NCBI GenBank assembly: GCA_030562195.1
Contig: JAUJPP010000007.1
Location: 21,511,769-21,575,768, forward strand
Length of the DNA: 64,000 nt
Direction of reading: 5' to 3'
Source of the DNA: Nipponacmea schrenckii
Lineage: Eukaryota; Mollusca; Gastropoda; Lottiidae
The notes under the pieces: generated by a model
Seen by the model: only the letters and a program-made list of their open reading frames with translations
Database searches by the model: none
Told to the model about the DNA's origin: nothing
Part shown: piece after piece, positions 1 to 12,568 of the stretch
Layout of the letters: each line of letters opens with the position of its first letter
Position numbering within the stretch: the stretch's first letter is position 1
Program-made: the position numbers and the translations under genes

Positions 1-1933
1 ATGAGGCTAAGGTTAAATTTAATATTTATGTAGACGCTTTGGAATTTCTAAAAGTCTTGCCAGTAAAATATTTAGTTCTTAGATTCCTGTTCTTGCTGAC
101 AAATTGAAATCCTTAATTATTTGGCTATTTTGAGGAATGATTTAATTCGAGAAATTGACAATGATGCTTATTTATTATGTAAAATATGGATAGAACAGAT
201 ATTGACTTTGTTATATATATTTTCCCACCCGCATCATTAAATAAATGCTTACTACCTTCTGTATTTCATTGCATTTGCACTAACTAGCTATCCTCATTTC
301 TTCAGACCTCGAAAATTATTTGTCAATTAACTATTCTTCTCAGAAAAAAAAATTATAGTGCAAAGCTAAGACTGGGATCTAGCTATTGGTGAAGACCACA
401 ATCCCTTACAGATTTAGATTTACAGAAAATTTTTTATAAGCCTTGTCAGAATGTAAGTACAAGAATATCAATAAGTGGCTTTGGGTGAGACATATGAGTG
501 ATAGGTGAAGGGAATGAAGGATTAAAATGCTTACTATTTAATTTGATAATTTATTCTTTTCAACAAATCATCAAGAAAACATATCACGAAAATTAAGTGA
601 ACTGCTTTCATTAAAATTCTTTCAATTATTCAAGTAGGGCAATCATATTTTTATAAATAAAACTGGGTCACAAATGTCAACAAACACAAAAACTATCCAA
701 AAATGCGATATGACGGGTAATATCAGCACGAATTTCAATAAAACACTGCCCACGTAGACAGTCAGTAAAATAGAGTTAATTAAATATAAATTGGATCAAA
801 TATCTTCTAAAGGCTAGTGAAATGGCACAAAAATTGCGATCAGATTAGGCCTACTCGACGTGAAATTTCACTCTCGTAATGGCAGATTTCACAACGGCGC
901 CTCTAGTGGCAGATATTTAAACTGAGGCGACAACTGAAAAAAACCGTCTATACAAACAAATATTCTGAGTGATTTATATTATTTGGAAATTGTGTCAGTT
1001 TTGAAGTATTCATTCTAGACCATATGAATTGTTTTTTCTCAAGATTTGTCACCTCCATGCACAAGCTTGCTATGGCAATCATTTTCCGGCGAACGGTATA
1101 TTAAGCAAATATTTCCAGTGATTAATATTTGCTGAAAACTGTGTAATTCTTAATCATATGAATAGCTGTTGGTCTTCTGTGAATTTGAATATCGTACACT
1201 GCTGAAGATGTTGAGGTCAGTTCAAGAGTAGTGGTCAAGGACGTGGGAAAATTACAATGATTAAAACAGATTTCCATGTCTCGCAATTTGAAAATCACTT
1301 AATGGATGTATTCAGTGTTTTATAATAAATTACTTGATTTTGTGGATTTATCAGATCATAGAGGGATTTTGATGTTAGTTATGACACCAGGGATATACTG
1401 TTAATGGCCAAGTTTGAATGAAATTAAAATTCAAAGTTTTATATTATTAATATATATAATTATATATTACAAAATATTAATACTTTACATCACTATTATA
1501 ACAAGCAGTTACATAGCATCTTACCCAATACATTTTCAGTATATTAAGGGCTGTAACTCTGTCAATATGTGTCAAATCCATTCTAGTTAGAACTTTCTCT
1601 CATTGATAAAAACCTACGGTACACACAATAATGTCACTTGTTCATCTATTTGACCTTCACAAAAAATGTTTTTCTATTTTAGCCATGGGGTAAAGATATA
1701 TTTTATTTAACATTTCAAACTTTAATTCCTGTATACAACAGGTAAAATAAGATTGTAGGCCACTGGGTCAGGTATACGTAAGAACTGTTATTTTTGAGGA
1801 AGTCTTCCCAAGAAAATAATTAATGCTTCTGTTAAAATAATGATGGATGTTACAGCTACCTCGAGCTATATTAAACTCAACTCTGTTCCTCAGCTGCAGA
1901 CCAAAGTTCAAGACAAAGTATGAGCCTTGACTG
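1..1933. other. AT-rich noncoding stretch
   Basis: I see no coding region with recognisable similarity, no splice-bounded exon and no repeat shared with the rest of the window. The longest open frames are short and look like chance. There is a low-complexity AT run near 1440-1475. Confidence 0.5.
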
Positions 1934-4859
1934 TTTTTATACGCCCACATGAAATGGGGGGCGTGTATTGTCGTCACCCACATCCGTCCGTCCACAATTG
2001 CTCGTAAACACTCTACACGGTGTAATTCTTGACGGATTTAGATGAAACTTAATATGAGTGTTTATGATCACGCAAGGATGAACCATATTGAAAATCAGCG
2101 AAATCGGAAAAAAATTAGTATGAGTTCGTGCCCTTGTTCTTGAATGGCTCGTAAACACTCTACAACGTGCAATTCTTGACCGATTTTGATGAAACTTGGT
2201 GTGAGAGTATGTTATAACTCAAGGATAAACCCTATCGAAAATCAGCGAAATCGAAAAACATTTAGTATGAGTTATTGCCCTTGTTCTTGAAAACGCGTTC
2301 AATTTTAGCTTGTAAACACTCTTGAGAGAACAATTTTTAATGGATTTTAATGAAACTTGGCTTGAGTATTTGTTATCACCCAAGGATGAAGTCTATTGAA
2401 GTCAAATCGAAAAAAAATTAATATCAGTTATTGCCCTTGTTTTTATACGCCCACATGGAAATGTGGACGTATATTGCCGTCGCCCCTGTCCGTCCGTCGG
2501 TCCGTCGGTCCGTCCACATTTGTTGTATCCACGATAGAGGCTACAGTTTTTATCCGATCTTAATGAAACTTGGTATATATTGATGATATCTCGGTCAAGT
2601 TCCAAAATGGAAATTATCGAATGAACAGATTTTGAGTTATTGCCCTTGACTTAGTAAAAACGCGTCAAATTTGGGTTATATCCACGATATAGGCCACAGT
2701 TTTTATCAGAAATTCAAATTTGACGATTTTTTGATGAATAGTTTATGAGTAATTGCCTTGACTAAGTAAAATTGCGTAAAAATTCATTTTCTGTAGACAC
2801 TATAGAAGCTACAATTATCTATGGATTTTAATGAAACTTGGTATGAGCATTGGAATTGATAAGAGGGCGGTCAAGTTCGATTTGGACGATTTTGCGATTA
2901 ACAGTTTTGGAGTTATTGCCCCTGCCTCTATATTTGTAGACAAAATAGAAGCTACAATTTTCAATGGATTTAAATGAAACTTGGTGTGAGCATTAGAATT
3001 GATAAGACACAGTCAAGTTCGAATTTGATGATTTTTCGATGAACAGTTTTTCAGTTATTGCCCTTGACTTAGTAAGATTGTGTCAAAATTTTTTTGTGGT
3101 TCAATAGAAGCTACAATTTTCAATGGATTTTGATGAAACTTGGTGTTTTTGAGTTTTTGCCCTTGACTTCAATATCCATTTAGTGAATGTTTTTGAGTCA
3201 TTGCTCTATTTATTTTTCAAATTCAATGCTGCCAGTGGGCGTATGTTACCTTGCCTGGCAAGCTAATTTGAAAATGCGTTCAATTTTTAGCTTGTAAACA
3301 CTCTACAAAGCACAGTTAATGACCGATTTTGACGAAACTTGCTGAAATTGTTTAATATCACCCAAGAATGAACCCTTTTGAAAATAGCACATATCGAAAT
3401 ATATTTAATAGGAATTATTGCCCTTGTTCTATAAAATGTGTTGGATTTTTGCCTTGTAAACACTCTACAAGTCACAATTCTTGAGCGATTTTGACATAAC
3501 TTGGCATGAGTATTTGAAATTCAATTAAATCGAAAAATATTTAGTATCAGTTATTGCCCTTGTGTTTGAAAACGCGTTCAATTTTAGCTTGTAAGAACTC
3601 TAGAAAGAACAATTCTTAATGGATTTTGATAAAACTTGGCTTGAGTATTTGTTTTTACCCAAGGATGAACCTTATTGAAAATCAAATAAATCGAAATATA
3701 CTAAGAGTCAGTTATTGCCCTTGTGTTTGAAAACGGGTTAACTTTTTGGCTAATAAACACTCTAGAAGGTACAATTCATGACCAATGTTGACAAAACTCA
3801 CTGAAATTGTTGGATATCGCAAGGGATGAGCCTAATTGAAAATTAAAAATATCAAAATATATCTAATATGAATTATTGCCCTTGTTCCTTTAAACGCGTT
3901 CGATTTTTGTCTCGTAAACACTCTACATGGCACAGTTCTTGATGGATTTCGATGAAACTTGGTGTGAGAGTGTGTTTTAACTCAAGGATGAACCCTAAAA
4001 TCAGCGAAATCGAAAAACTTTTAAGTATGAGTTACTGCCCTTGTTCTTGAAAATGCATTCAATTTTAGCTTGTAAACACTCTAGAAAGAACTATTCTTAA
4101 TGGATTTTAATTAACTTTGGCTTGAGTATTTGTTTTTACCCAAGGATGAACCCTATTATAAATCAAATAAATAGAAATATATTTAGTGTCAGTTATAGCC
4201 CTTGTTCTTGAAAACGCGTTCAATTTTAGCTTGTAAACACTCTAGAAAGAACAATTTTTAATGGATTTTGATGTAACTTGGCTGGAGTATTTGTTGTCTC
4301 CCAAGGATGAACCCTATTGAAAATCGAAAAATATTTAGTACAAGTTATTGACCTTGTTTTTGAAAACGCGTTCAATTTAACTCGTAAACACTCTAGAAAG
4401 AACAATTTTGAATGGATTTTGATGAAACTTGGCTTTAGTATGTGTTTTCTCACAAGGATAAACCCTATTGAAAATCAGATAAATCGAAAAATATTTAGTG
4501 TCCGTTATTGCGCCTGTTTTCAAAAACGCTTTCATCTTTTTTCTTGTGAACACTCTAAACATTCCTTTTTGACAAAACTCGCTGAAATTGTTTAATATCA
4601 ACCAAGGATGAGCCTTAATAAGAATTAAAAATATCAAAATATTATTAAGGGTGAACCCTATTGCAAATCATAAAAATACCGAAAAATATTTAATGAGTTG
4701 TTATTAGGTACAATTCTTGACAGTTTTTTATGAAACTAGAGACCCTAGAAAAAAATAGGTTGGAAGGTTGAATATTTCATTCCACTTGACCTTACTGAAA
4801 AGTTTTTATTTGAAATAAATGCTGCCAGTGGGCGTATATTACCTTGCCTGGCAAGCTAT
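1934..4859 (+). mobile_element. Pearl/HINE-like element, type I core, with nested copy
   Basis: It begins in a T-run followed by ATACGCCCACATG, then a short CCGT microsatellite near 1985. A tandem core follows whose units contain GTAAACACTCTA, GATTTTGATGAAACTTGG and TTATTGCCCTTGTT. Neighbouring units (for example at 4070 and 4231) are 161 bp apart. It ends with CCAGTGGGCGTATATTACC and the hairpin CTTGCCTGGCAAG followed by CTAT. This layout matches the bivalve 'pearl' family and Helentron-associated elements, which are non-coding and thought to be moved by a rolling-circle helicase supplied in trans. That assignment is inference from architecture. A second copy interrupts it at 2440-3266. Short open frames inside are repeat artefacts. 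Confidence 0.75.
2440..3266 (+). mobile_element. Pearl/HINE-like element, type II core, nested
   Basis: This is a complete-looking copy sitting inside the type I element. It starts T-run + ATACGCCCACATGG, whose arms fold as a hairpin with ATGTGGACGTAT. A GTCC/GTCGGTCC microsatellite follows at about 2488-2515, then type II units (ATAGAGGCTACAG, TCGGTCAAGTTC, TTGAGTTATTGCCCTTGACTTAGTAAAA). It ends with GCTGCCAGTGGGCGTATG and the hairpin plus CTAA. The host repeat reads CCCTTGTTTTT before the insertion and TTTGAAAATGCG after it, which rejoins to the usual uninterrupted CCCTTGTTTTTGAAAA. Confidence 0.75.
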
Positions 4860-4879
4860 CTTTGCAATTACTGGAAACA

Positions 4880-5390
4880 TTAAACTGGAAATAATAAAAA
4901 AGCAAATTCAAAATTCTGCTTACCTTTATTACAGTGCTTCTCAATAGGGGTCCATATAGCCCCGCAGGGGGTACTTTGATTAGGAAGGGGGAATTTAGAA
5001 GGAAGGGGGAATTTGGGATGACTGAAAATATATTTCAAACTATAAGCATTGATAGAGATTGATTGATCAATGATCACCAAGGAGCTTTGTTTGAATTCTT
5101 GTATTTGTGCTTGCTGATTGTAATTCCAGGTGCGGATCAAGCTTATTTATTCGAGATAAGGGGGCGTCCCCATTTAAGAAGTTGGTTGCCCAGATCCTCC
5201 TCCAGTGGCTTCGAGTCTGCATATTCTCTGCTGTCACTAAACCCCCAGAGCTACCAACCATCTGTGACCTGTGGCAGGCAATTTGGCTGAAGTCACAGAG
5301 GCGAGAAGATTATTGTCTGTGTAAACTGTAAAAGTGTTTCTGTACAGATATTGATGGAACTTTTCAGACACTGCCCACTTTAACGCCAAA
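4880..5390. other. Unassigned stretch between repeats
   Basis: No recognisable gene. Short open frames of about 60-75 codons occur on both strands at 5063-5331 without family resemblance or clear splice signals. A G-rich patch (repeated GGGGGAATTT) lies near 4985-5015. Confidence 0.35.
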
Positions 5391-5394
5391 AATT

Positions 5395-6480
5395 CTAAAT
5401 TGTGTGCTGGATATTTTTTCTCTGATCTTGTTCAGGCTCTATTGCATATGCCATAACACATTCCTTCCCATCCTGCTCCTGGCAAAAAAAAGCTCCAAGT
5501 CCACGACTCCTGGTATCAGTATGAAGAATAAAGAATAAACAGCTAGGTCGCTTAATCATGCACTCCTTCAGTTGAGTAAAGGTCATTCAGTGGTTGTGTT
5601 ATTGCGGAAAAACTTTAATGAAGCGACGATAGTATCAAACAAATTCCAGGAATCTGGGTAACTCTTCTTGGTTAGTTAGGTATAGGCCATATCTTCACTT
5701 TCTTTGTCTTCTCGAAAGACATTTCTCAGGTGACAGTTGTAGACCAGGACGGTGCAACCTATCCAATACCTGATTCATTCTGTGGAGATGTTCTTTGTAT
5801 GTTCGGCTGAAGATAATCAAATTGTCTATAAGGATGGAACAAATTTTGAGGTTCAAATCACCAAAGCAGTCCTCCATAAGCTTTATCCTCTCCTGCAACG
5901 CATATATGATGATATCTGGACTTCATATCAAGTACTGTTAAGAATTCCTACAAGGTTGTCAAGCATTTATTCTATTCGATGTAAGGCATAGGCATGGTAC
6001 GTTGGTTTAATACCCTGTTATCCACACACATCCTGATGGAGTTAACTTTATTACGAACCAATACTATTGGTGAAGTATAAGGACTGTTGCTATTCGGGAT
6101 GATTCCTCCATTCAACAGATTCTGTAGATGCTTCTTTACTTCTTTAGTACTAAGGCAGATGGTGGAATTCTTCTATTTGGAATGAAGTATATTTGGATAA
6201 AGTAATGTGGTGACTAACCATGCTAAGACAACCAATATTCCTTTTGACTTCTAAAATACAGATGACCAGCTTTGTAAAAACATCTTCAAATCCTTCAACT
6301 GTTCTTGGCAGATAAAGAAAATTCAATGGAGTCCAGGAAACTGGTGTTATCTGTCTCGGGTGTAACATCTTTCCCTATGAGATCTGGTTGATGGAAGCTG
6401 TCCTGATAACATCCACCAGTTGCAACTTACATAACAACATGCGTGGGTAAATCCTAATAGGTGTCAAGAATAAGTTGGTC
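5395..6480 (-). pseudogene. Ty3/gypsy-type pol remnant (RT and RNase H)
   Basis: Read on the minus strand, pieces of a chromovirus-like pol polyprotein appear in order but in different frames. Around 6150-6450 there is a degraded stretch resembling the region before the reverse transcriptase (GFEDVF). At 5695-5898 is an RT palm/thumb segment resembling the LMEDCxGDLNLK...DD.IIFS...H..RLxxVLxRL pattern, with the YxDD motif decayed to LIDN. Around 5600-5690 is QEELPRFLEF.YYRRFIK, the conserved segment just before RNase H. At 5395-5586 is an RNase H start (SRGLGAFFxQEQDGKE). Internal stops and frame changes mean it is dead. No LTRs, protease or integrase were found, so it is a fragment. Confidence 0.75.
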
Positions 6481-6744
6481 AACCGTACTGCTTTATTTTG
6501 AAGAAAAGAGCTTACTTCTTTCCCTAGTATATTCTCTTTACAATAGATACAATATTAAAGTCATATGTTAAATCCTCAGTAGAAAAAGGTTCCTGTACTC
6601 CTTTTTATAAACCACCTTGCCATGTACTTGCCAACCTTGCTTCATTTACTACTGCCAGTATAAACCAGATGATGAACAGCGATTAACATTTGGTGCTAGA
6701 TATTACTATAATGCCTTTGTGTTCAGGAGTTGGTTCTTTCATTT

Positions 6745-7060
6745 ATATGTAATGTGGTCATATATTGATGTCGTCCCTTTTCACTGTCAGTCTGTCTATC
6801 AATAATTGACTTGTGAAAGCGATAGAGATTACATTTTTGGTCAGATTTTCATCAAGTTTTGTGTCTAGCATTATTGACATTTTTCATTGAATGTTTTTTG
6901 AGTAATTGCCCTTGACTTAGTCAAAACAGGTCATATTAGCATAAATTTGGCCATTTTTGATGAATTATTTTTTAGTAATTGCCCTTGACTCAATAAAAAC
7001 AATTTGTTTGTAAACGCTGTAGATTCTACATTTTTCAAATGATTTTAATAAATTGAAGGG
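6745..7060 (+). repeat. Degraded pearl/HINE-like fragment (type II)
   Basis: The start resembles other copies (TGTAATGTGGTCATATATTG, then GTCGTCCC). Two degraded core units follow with GAGTAATTGCCCTTGACTTAG. No 3' hairpin end is visible, so the copy is truncated. Confidence 0.55.
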
Positions 7061-8219
7061 GAAAAATTTTCAGTTTATAGATGTACAACTTATAAAACCT
7101 ATGTACACTGTATAATTCAGCATGGCAGTTTAAACACAGGTTTTTTCTGTTTATATGACTTTATATGAACTATTATTAGGTGCAAGTTATTATAATAATG
7201 GATTGTAGACAAACTATTAAAGAATATTTTTGTTAGCAGTGAGTTTTAATGATTGGATTAACAAGGATTATTTACTATTGGTTGCTGATCAATTTGCTTG
7301 AAAATTACACGGGAGGATTTTTGGTGACTGTTCGTTGAAAGGTGGCTGTAAATACAAGTGACCGCAAACTTGTACTTCATTTAAAACAAATTCAGGTTGA
7401 TCAAATACATACAGAAGTAAACAGCATATTTTTTGGGAAATTTAAGATCACTGTTTCAACAATAAACACAAATTCTTGGTCATTGTAATTTTCATCCCCT
7501 AAAAACAAATTTGACATTTTTTGACAATTTCTTCGTGTCTTTAAACTTTTGACAAACACAATATTTGAAAGAGAAGTACAATTTCTTGACGTCAAGAAAT
7601 GTTTGTGCAGGTTTTATACATAAATACTCAAAACAGGTCTAAGTCAGTATTGGACTGTGTCAGTCGGTTAAGTTATATTGAATGTACTAACAATGGTCAC
7701 TCTCACCTTGTATAAGGTCATTGAAAGTCACATGTACTTGATTTGATTTTCTTTAATTGTTAAAATTAAATATCTGAATCACACTTTGGTTAATTTTAAT
7801 TCTTTAAATGATATGGTTGTTTGATTTATTAAAAAACATCATAATATTCTGAATTACTGTAGAGAAACCCCTTAGGTTGCAAGTTTGTTTTGATTTGATT
7901 TTATTGGGAAAAAATTAAATGATCTATTAATGGTAATAAACCATAATGATAGTATAAATTTGGCTATTGCTAAGATCAGATTTATTGTTGTTTAGTAGGT
8001 AACAAGTTTACTTCAGTTCACAGTGTAAGTCAATAGTGCAGACTAGGTAGTTATAGTAGTTGGAAGTTGAATCAGATTAATTGGATGCAATTATGTTATA
8101 ATGTCTGCTATCACATTGCCCACTATTTCTCATTATATATATCTATAATAATAGACCATTCAACAACTCACTCAGATAAACAATATTGACGTCATGACAG
8201 TTTAAATGTTATAAAAAAT
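7061..8219. other. AT-rich noncoding stretch
   Basis: I see no gene, repeat unit or RNA gene here. The sequence is AT-rich with several short TTAATTG and TTGATTT patches. Confidence 0.4.
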
Positions 8220-8790
8220 ATAACCAACAATTGCTCATCAACACTCTAAAATAAATATTATTGCAAATAATACATTTTGTGGAACGAATGATCACATGAT
8301 AACTCACGTGGGTTCTTCTTTATTCGTTCCAGAGAAGGGGTACAGCAATCACATGTTTTTGATGCTTTATTGAAATCAATTGTATTATTGATGGATTTTG
8401 AATGTGATGTGAGTGTTTTAAGTCATTCCTAGGAGGGGCCCTGTTGAAAATCAGAAAAATCAAAAAATAATAAGTACCGGTATGAGACATTAGCATTGTT
8501 CTTGAAAACCTGTTCAAGTTTAGCTTGTAAACAAGAGGGCACAATTCTCCAATTGAAAAACAGATGAATCTAAAACTATTTAATATGGTAATTTGCCCAT
8601 TTACACTTGTAAAAGCTTTCAAATTATTGCCCGTAAACATTCTAGAAGTCTCAATTCTTGAGACAAACTAGGTGTGAGGGATTATTGTGACACAAAAATG
8701 AAAAAATATGGGTTATTTTAGTGGTAAACACTTAATTCTCAACAGATTTTAAAGAAACTTGGTGAAATTGTGTATGACTTATTCAATATT
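8220..8790 (+). repeat. Degraded pearl/HINE-like fragment (type I)
   Basis: Scattered type I motifs are still readable: CAACAATTGCTCATCAACACTCTA, a GATGGATTTTGAATGTGATG unit, GAGGGGCCCTGTTGAAAATCAG, and TTGAAAACCTGTTCAAGTTTAGCTTGTAAAC. Divergence is high and both ends are unclear. Confidence 0.55.
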
Positions 8791-11700
8791 TGGGTAAACT
8801 TTGATAATCTTTAACATCATTTAAAATATCTGAATATTGTATGTAATGATTTGCATAGTCTACAATAACAATTTCGAAAATTGAAGAGGAATTTTAATGT
8901 TAAAGCATGTTGTCTATCAAAATCTTGAGACAAGATTAACAGAAATACCATTCAGGCCATTAACTGTTATAATTCAGAAATCAATAATTTTACTGCATTA
9001 TAATTCCCTTTAACATTACAAAATCTTCTATATTCACAATAAAACTGATGATTTTTGTGTGAGGTCAACACGCAATTGAAATGGGTGTGATGCTCGTTTC
9101 TAGTAGATTTTTCAATGTACAGGAGGTAATCTGAATTCTTCATAGAGATACCAATTTTTTTTTTTTTTTTTGGACAATTATACCCCAAAATCTAGAGAAA
9201 TGTAAGTTTTTATTTGTCTGAAAGTATTAACTTTAAAGTATTTTGCTGTTTATTTAAGATTGCCAAAGCTAGTTTGAAGGTTTGCGTAAACATTTTAACA
9301 TTGCTGTGTTTTTTGGTTGTTGTTCTTGGACATATAATGTACCATTGTACAAAATAAACACCAAATTGTATACAAATATTTCTCCTACTTGTTCTGAAGG
9401 CTTGGCTTTTAAAAATCTGCTTAGTGCCTAATAAACAATCCATATGCTCTGCTATTTATCATCTCCTTACAAACAACAAAAAAACATTTTGTCGAAAATA
9501 TATTTGATAATAAATGATTAGCATAAATTAGAATAAACCGACACTACCACAGTCCAGCATCAAAACTAGGTTCCAAAGTGGCTTATCTCTATTTAATTGA
9601 TATTTCTAAACCAGCGATAGTTATCAAATAGGAATCTGTTAATGATATGAAAGTACCGGTAATAAAAGGTAGGAAAATCATCTGCCATGACAAATTATCA
9701 AAATAAATGATATATCTTATTTAATTAAAGACTTGATATCCATTGTTGTAATGATTGAATATTATTTATGCTTTTGTGGACAAAATATGAGTAAGGATTT
9801 AACTCTGTTTGTTTGAGTTTTCTTTGCACAATAACAGGAAACCCCTCTACTCCAGCATTTCAATTGGTCTGGTAGGGTTCTGTTAGAAAGTTTTCACTAT
9901 GCCCTTCTAAGCCTATCTTAACCGGCAGGCTATCGGACCCGTGATAAAAGTTGGTTTGGCAGGGTTGCTACTTTACCTGTAGAAGTGGATATACATAAAA
10001 ACATAATTAATTGGATTAGTGATTAATCAGCACGTGTCATTGATCTTCAAGCCGTCAACAGATTTACTTTAGTTAATACGAATTAATGCCTGTTTAGAGG
10101 GACCAATTAACTATAGATTAACTCATTTGGGACTTGATTTGCGGCCTGATTGCAGATTGGGGGGATGACGGGTTACTGATGTAATCTTCTGTGATTGTGA
10201 TTCGGCCAGAATACTTGTTACTGGCATACCAGCATGTATATATTCTTATCATATTGATGTATGGAACATAAGATGCTTAATTTTACATTAATACTTAATG
10301 CTTTATTAAGTTATGTGAATTGAATTGAATTGAGGTAAATGTCAACAGTACATACTGTAGGCTATATAAATACACTACTGACCCATTTCCCAATCTTTCA
10401 ATGTGTTTTCTCTCTTTTTTTCCCTATGACTTCCTTATAACACTGTGACCTTCCAAGGTGGAAAGTTTGGACTGTTAACATTAGGACGAAAAATGAGCTT
10501 TTACAACCATTGTAATAGCTGGTAACATAATTTGTTGTTACATTGCTTCTTGAATGAAATTGATTAAATGGTACACATATTGATCATATAAGCTGTCTTG
10601 AAGTTTAACTATTGGATTCTTTCTATCAATCATCACTTTATACCAGACCAGACCAGCACTCAGTTCATCAACCATGTTTTATCAGTTCTTAGAACATATC
10701 AATGGATATCAAAACTTTAAATATATACAGGATCCAAAAGATTCATCATCTGTAAGTTATTTTTTATTCGTGTATCCTAAGTTTGGTTTCCAGAAGAGGA
10801 GAGTAAAGGTATTATCTAGGATATTAAGTTAAAAATGATTGGAGGAAAAAGGGTAAAATTCAAAGAGTATAGTAAAATTCAAACATTATAATTTAGAATT
10901 AATTTTTTTTAAGGGCCATATTAAAAGGACAATTTTGAAAATGAGTACAAGTGTAGTAGAATTTTGTGTATGAGGTATAATACGTCAAATTTAATTATAG
11001 CTCCTGCAATCAAAAATGTATTTTATCTGTTGATTCAATACTATTGTATTTTGTTAGGTATAGGTTAATGGTCGAAAGTTTGTCAATAAGTCTAATAATG
11101 ACCGTTGACGAGGACCGAAGGTCCGAGTTTTATTTACAAACAAACCTGAAATTAAAACGTTTAAGCCCTTTAGTACAAGAATCATCCATATTCAGACTAT
11201 GTATCAATAACAATGAACCAACCAATATGGCACCACCTGGTGTTTCGAAAAAAGTTTCATTGTTTGATTCTTTAATACTTATATAAATCAAAAGTTAAGA
11301 TGTTCTAATTAATGGGAAAACTTTGTCAGTTTGTCTAATAATTCCCGAATTAACTCATAATCGGCCTAATTACGTAGGAAATACCTAGCTAACATCTACC
11401 AGAACTATCCATAAAACACAGATGGACCTTCCTCTGTCCACATAACGTTAAATAAATTATGAATGCACGAAATAACAATGAAAAAAAGCCTAATTTATCA
11501 ATTGGTAAGCTTTTTTGACAAGATTTGAAATACAACTTTAATCGATGCTCACAGATTTCGCCCTAATGAATGAAAGTAAGGATTTGAAGTTAAACTTTAA
11601 GTTTTAATTGGACGTAACATTGAACACTATACATTTTGAAACCTGGATTAGTTCTCTGAATAAAGTATGAGTGAATTTAATGTGAGTAGTTGTCAGACTA
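8791..11700. other. AT-rich noncoding stretch
   Basis: No supportable gene. There is a T homopolymer near 9156-9170, and an open frame of about 80 codons at 11044-11286 with no family resemblance that is most likely chance. A less AT-rich patch around 9840-10200 has no recognisable feature. Confidence 0.4.
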
Positions 11701-11715
11701 ATCCCCATTCTTATT

Positions 11716-11802
11716 GGCAAGTGGCTGATATTTAGAGTCCAATATTGACTTTAATATTGGACTCTTGGCCACTTGCCAGTACCAATATGTTGGATATTGG
11801 TA
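11716..11802. repeat. Two adjacent strong hairpins
   Basis: The first stem pairs GGCAAGTGGC (11716-11725) with GCCACTTGCC (11768-11777), and inside it AGAGTCCAATATT (11734-11746) with AATATTGGACTCT (11753-11765). Immediately after, TACCAATAT (11780-11788) pairs with ATATTGGTA (11794-11802). All these pairings are exact. Function is unknown; a small foldback element is possible. Confidence 0.7.
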
Positions 11803-12104
11803 CGCAAAAAACAAAGGGTGACATCACATCTGTATTTTAAATAGTGAATATTGCCTGCCTAAACTCATCAATACAGACTTATCTAATTATAGTTCTATCT
11901 TTTGTATGTAGGTGAAAATGTTGTGCAAAATGACCTTTAAAGAATCAGTGTCTTTTTTTACACACCAGCACACACTACACACTTAAAGACCATTCGTTAC
12001 CGCCAATAAAATTTGGTTTAATTTTGAGAATCATGTCTTTTTAATAAAAGAAATTATACCTAACAAGTACAGTAATCTCCTTTTTGTTTTTTTTTATTTG
12101 AAGG

Positions 12105-12525
12105 AAGAGTAATTGCCCTTTTTCCTTGTTCACTTCCATCTTGCCTTCTGTAGGATAGGGTCTTCAGAATATAAGTTTGATTTTCATCTTTAACTTTTAA
12201 ATCATTTATTTCTTTTGTAGCAATGCTACTTTCTTTAATGTCTCCACTTTCTTCAATTGTAAAAAAGCTTAGCTTACTATTCCTATTGTGCCATGTGCTT
12301 GTATTTGACCAATGTTCATTTATCAACGACGTATTTGCCTGACTCTGTTGGGTTTATTGGTGGAGATGAAGTCGCAAGTTCATACGGCTTGTCAAGAAAG
12401 GTGTATTTAACAAATCCATCGCACATAAGACAGTAGAACTGGAAGATGGCCTATTCTATAGTAGGCAAGATGGAAGTGATCGCCTCAAGAGGCAAAAGGG
12501 CAACTACTCTTCTTTAGTCTGGGAC
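12105..12525. repeat. Inverted pair of an about 75-bp motif
   Basis: On the minus strand at about 12105-12172 and on the plus strand at about 12448-12522 the same motif occurs. It runs from CCTAT(C/T)CTA, through AGGCAAGATGGAAGTGA, to AAAAGGGCAA(T/C)TACTCTTC. The pair brackets about 270 bp and could be the ends of a small element or an old inverted duplication. A minus-strand open frame of 88 codons (12060-12326) covers one arm and has no recognised family. Confidence 0.5.
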
Positions 12526-12568
12526 TAAAACGAATGCATTTAAATTGAAATATTTAGAGAGGGTTTAA

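Noticed and set aside
1937..4637. Many short open frames with recurring peptides such as SRVFTS and KFHQNP
   Set aside because: They are translations of pearl-like core units and recur on the opposite strand of minus-oriented copies; no evidence of coding constraint.
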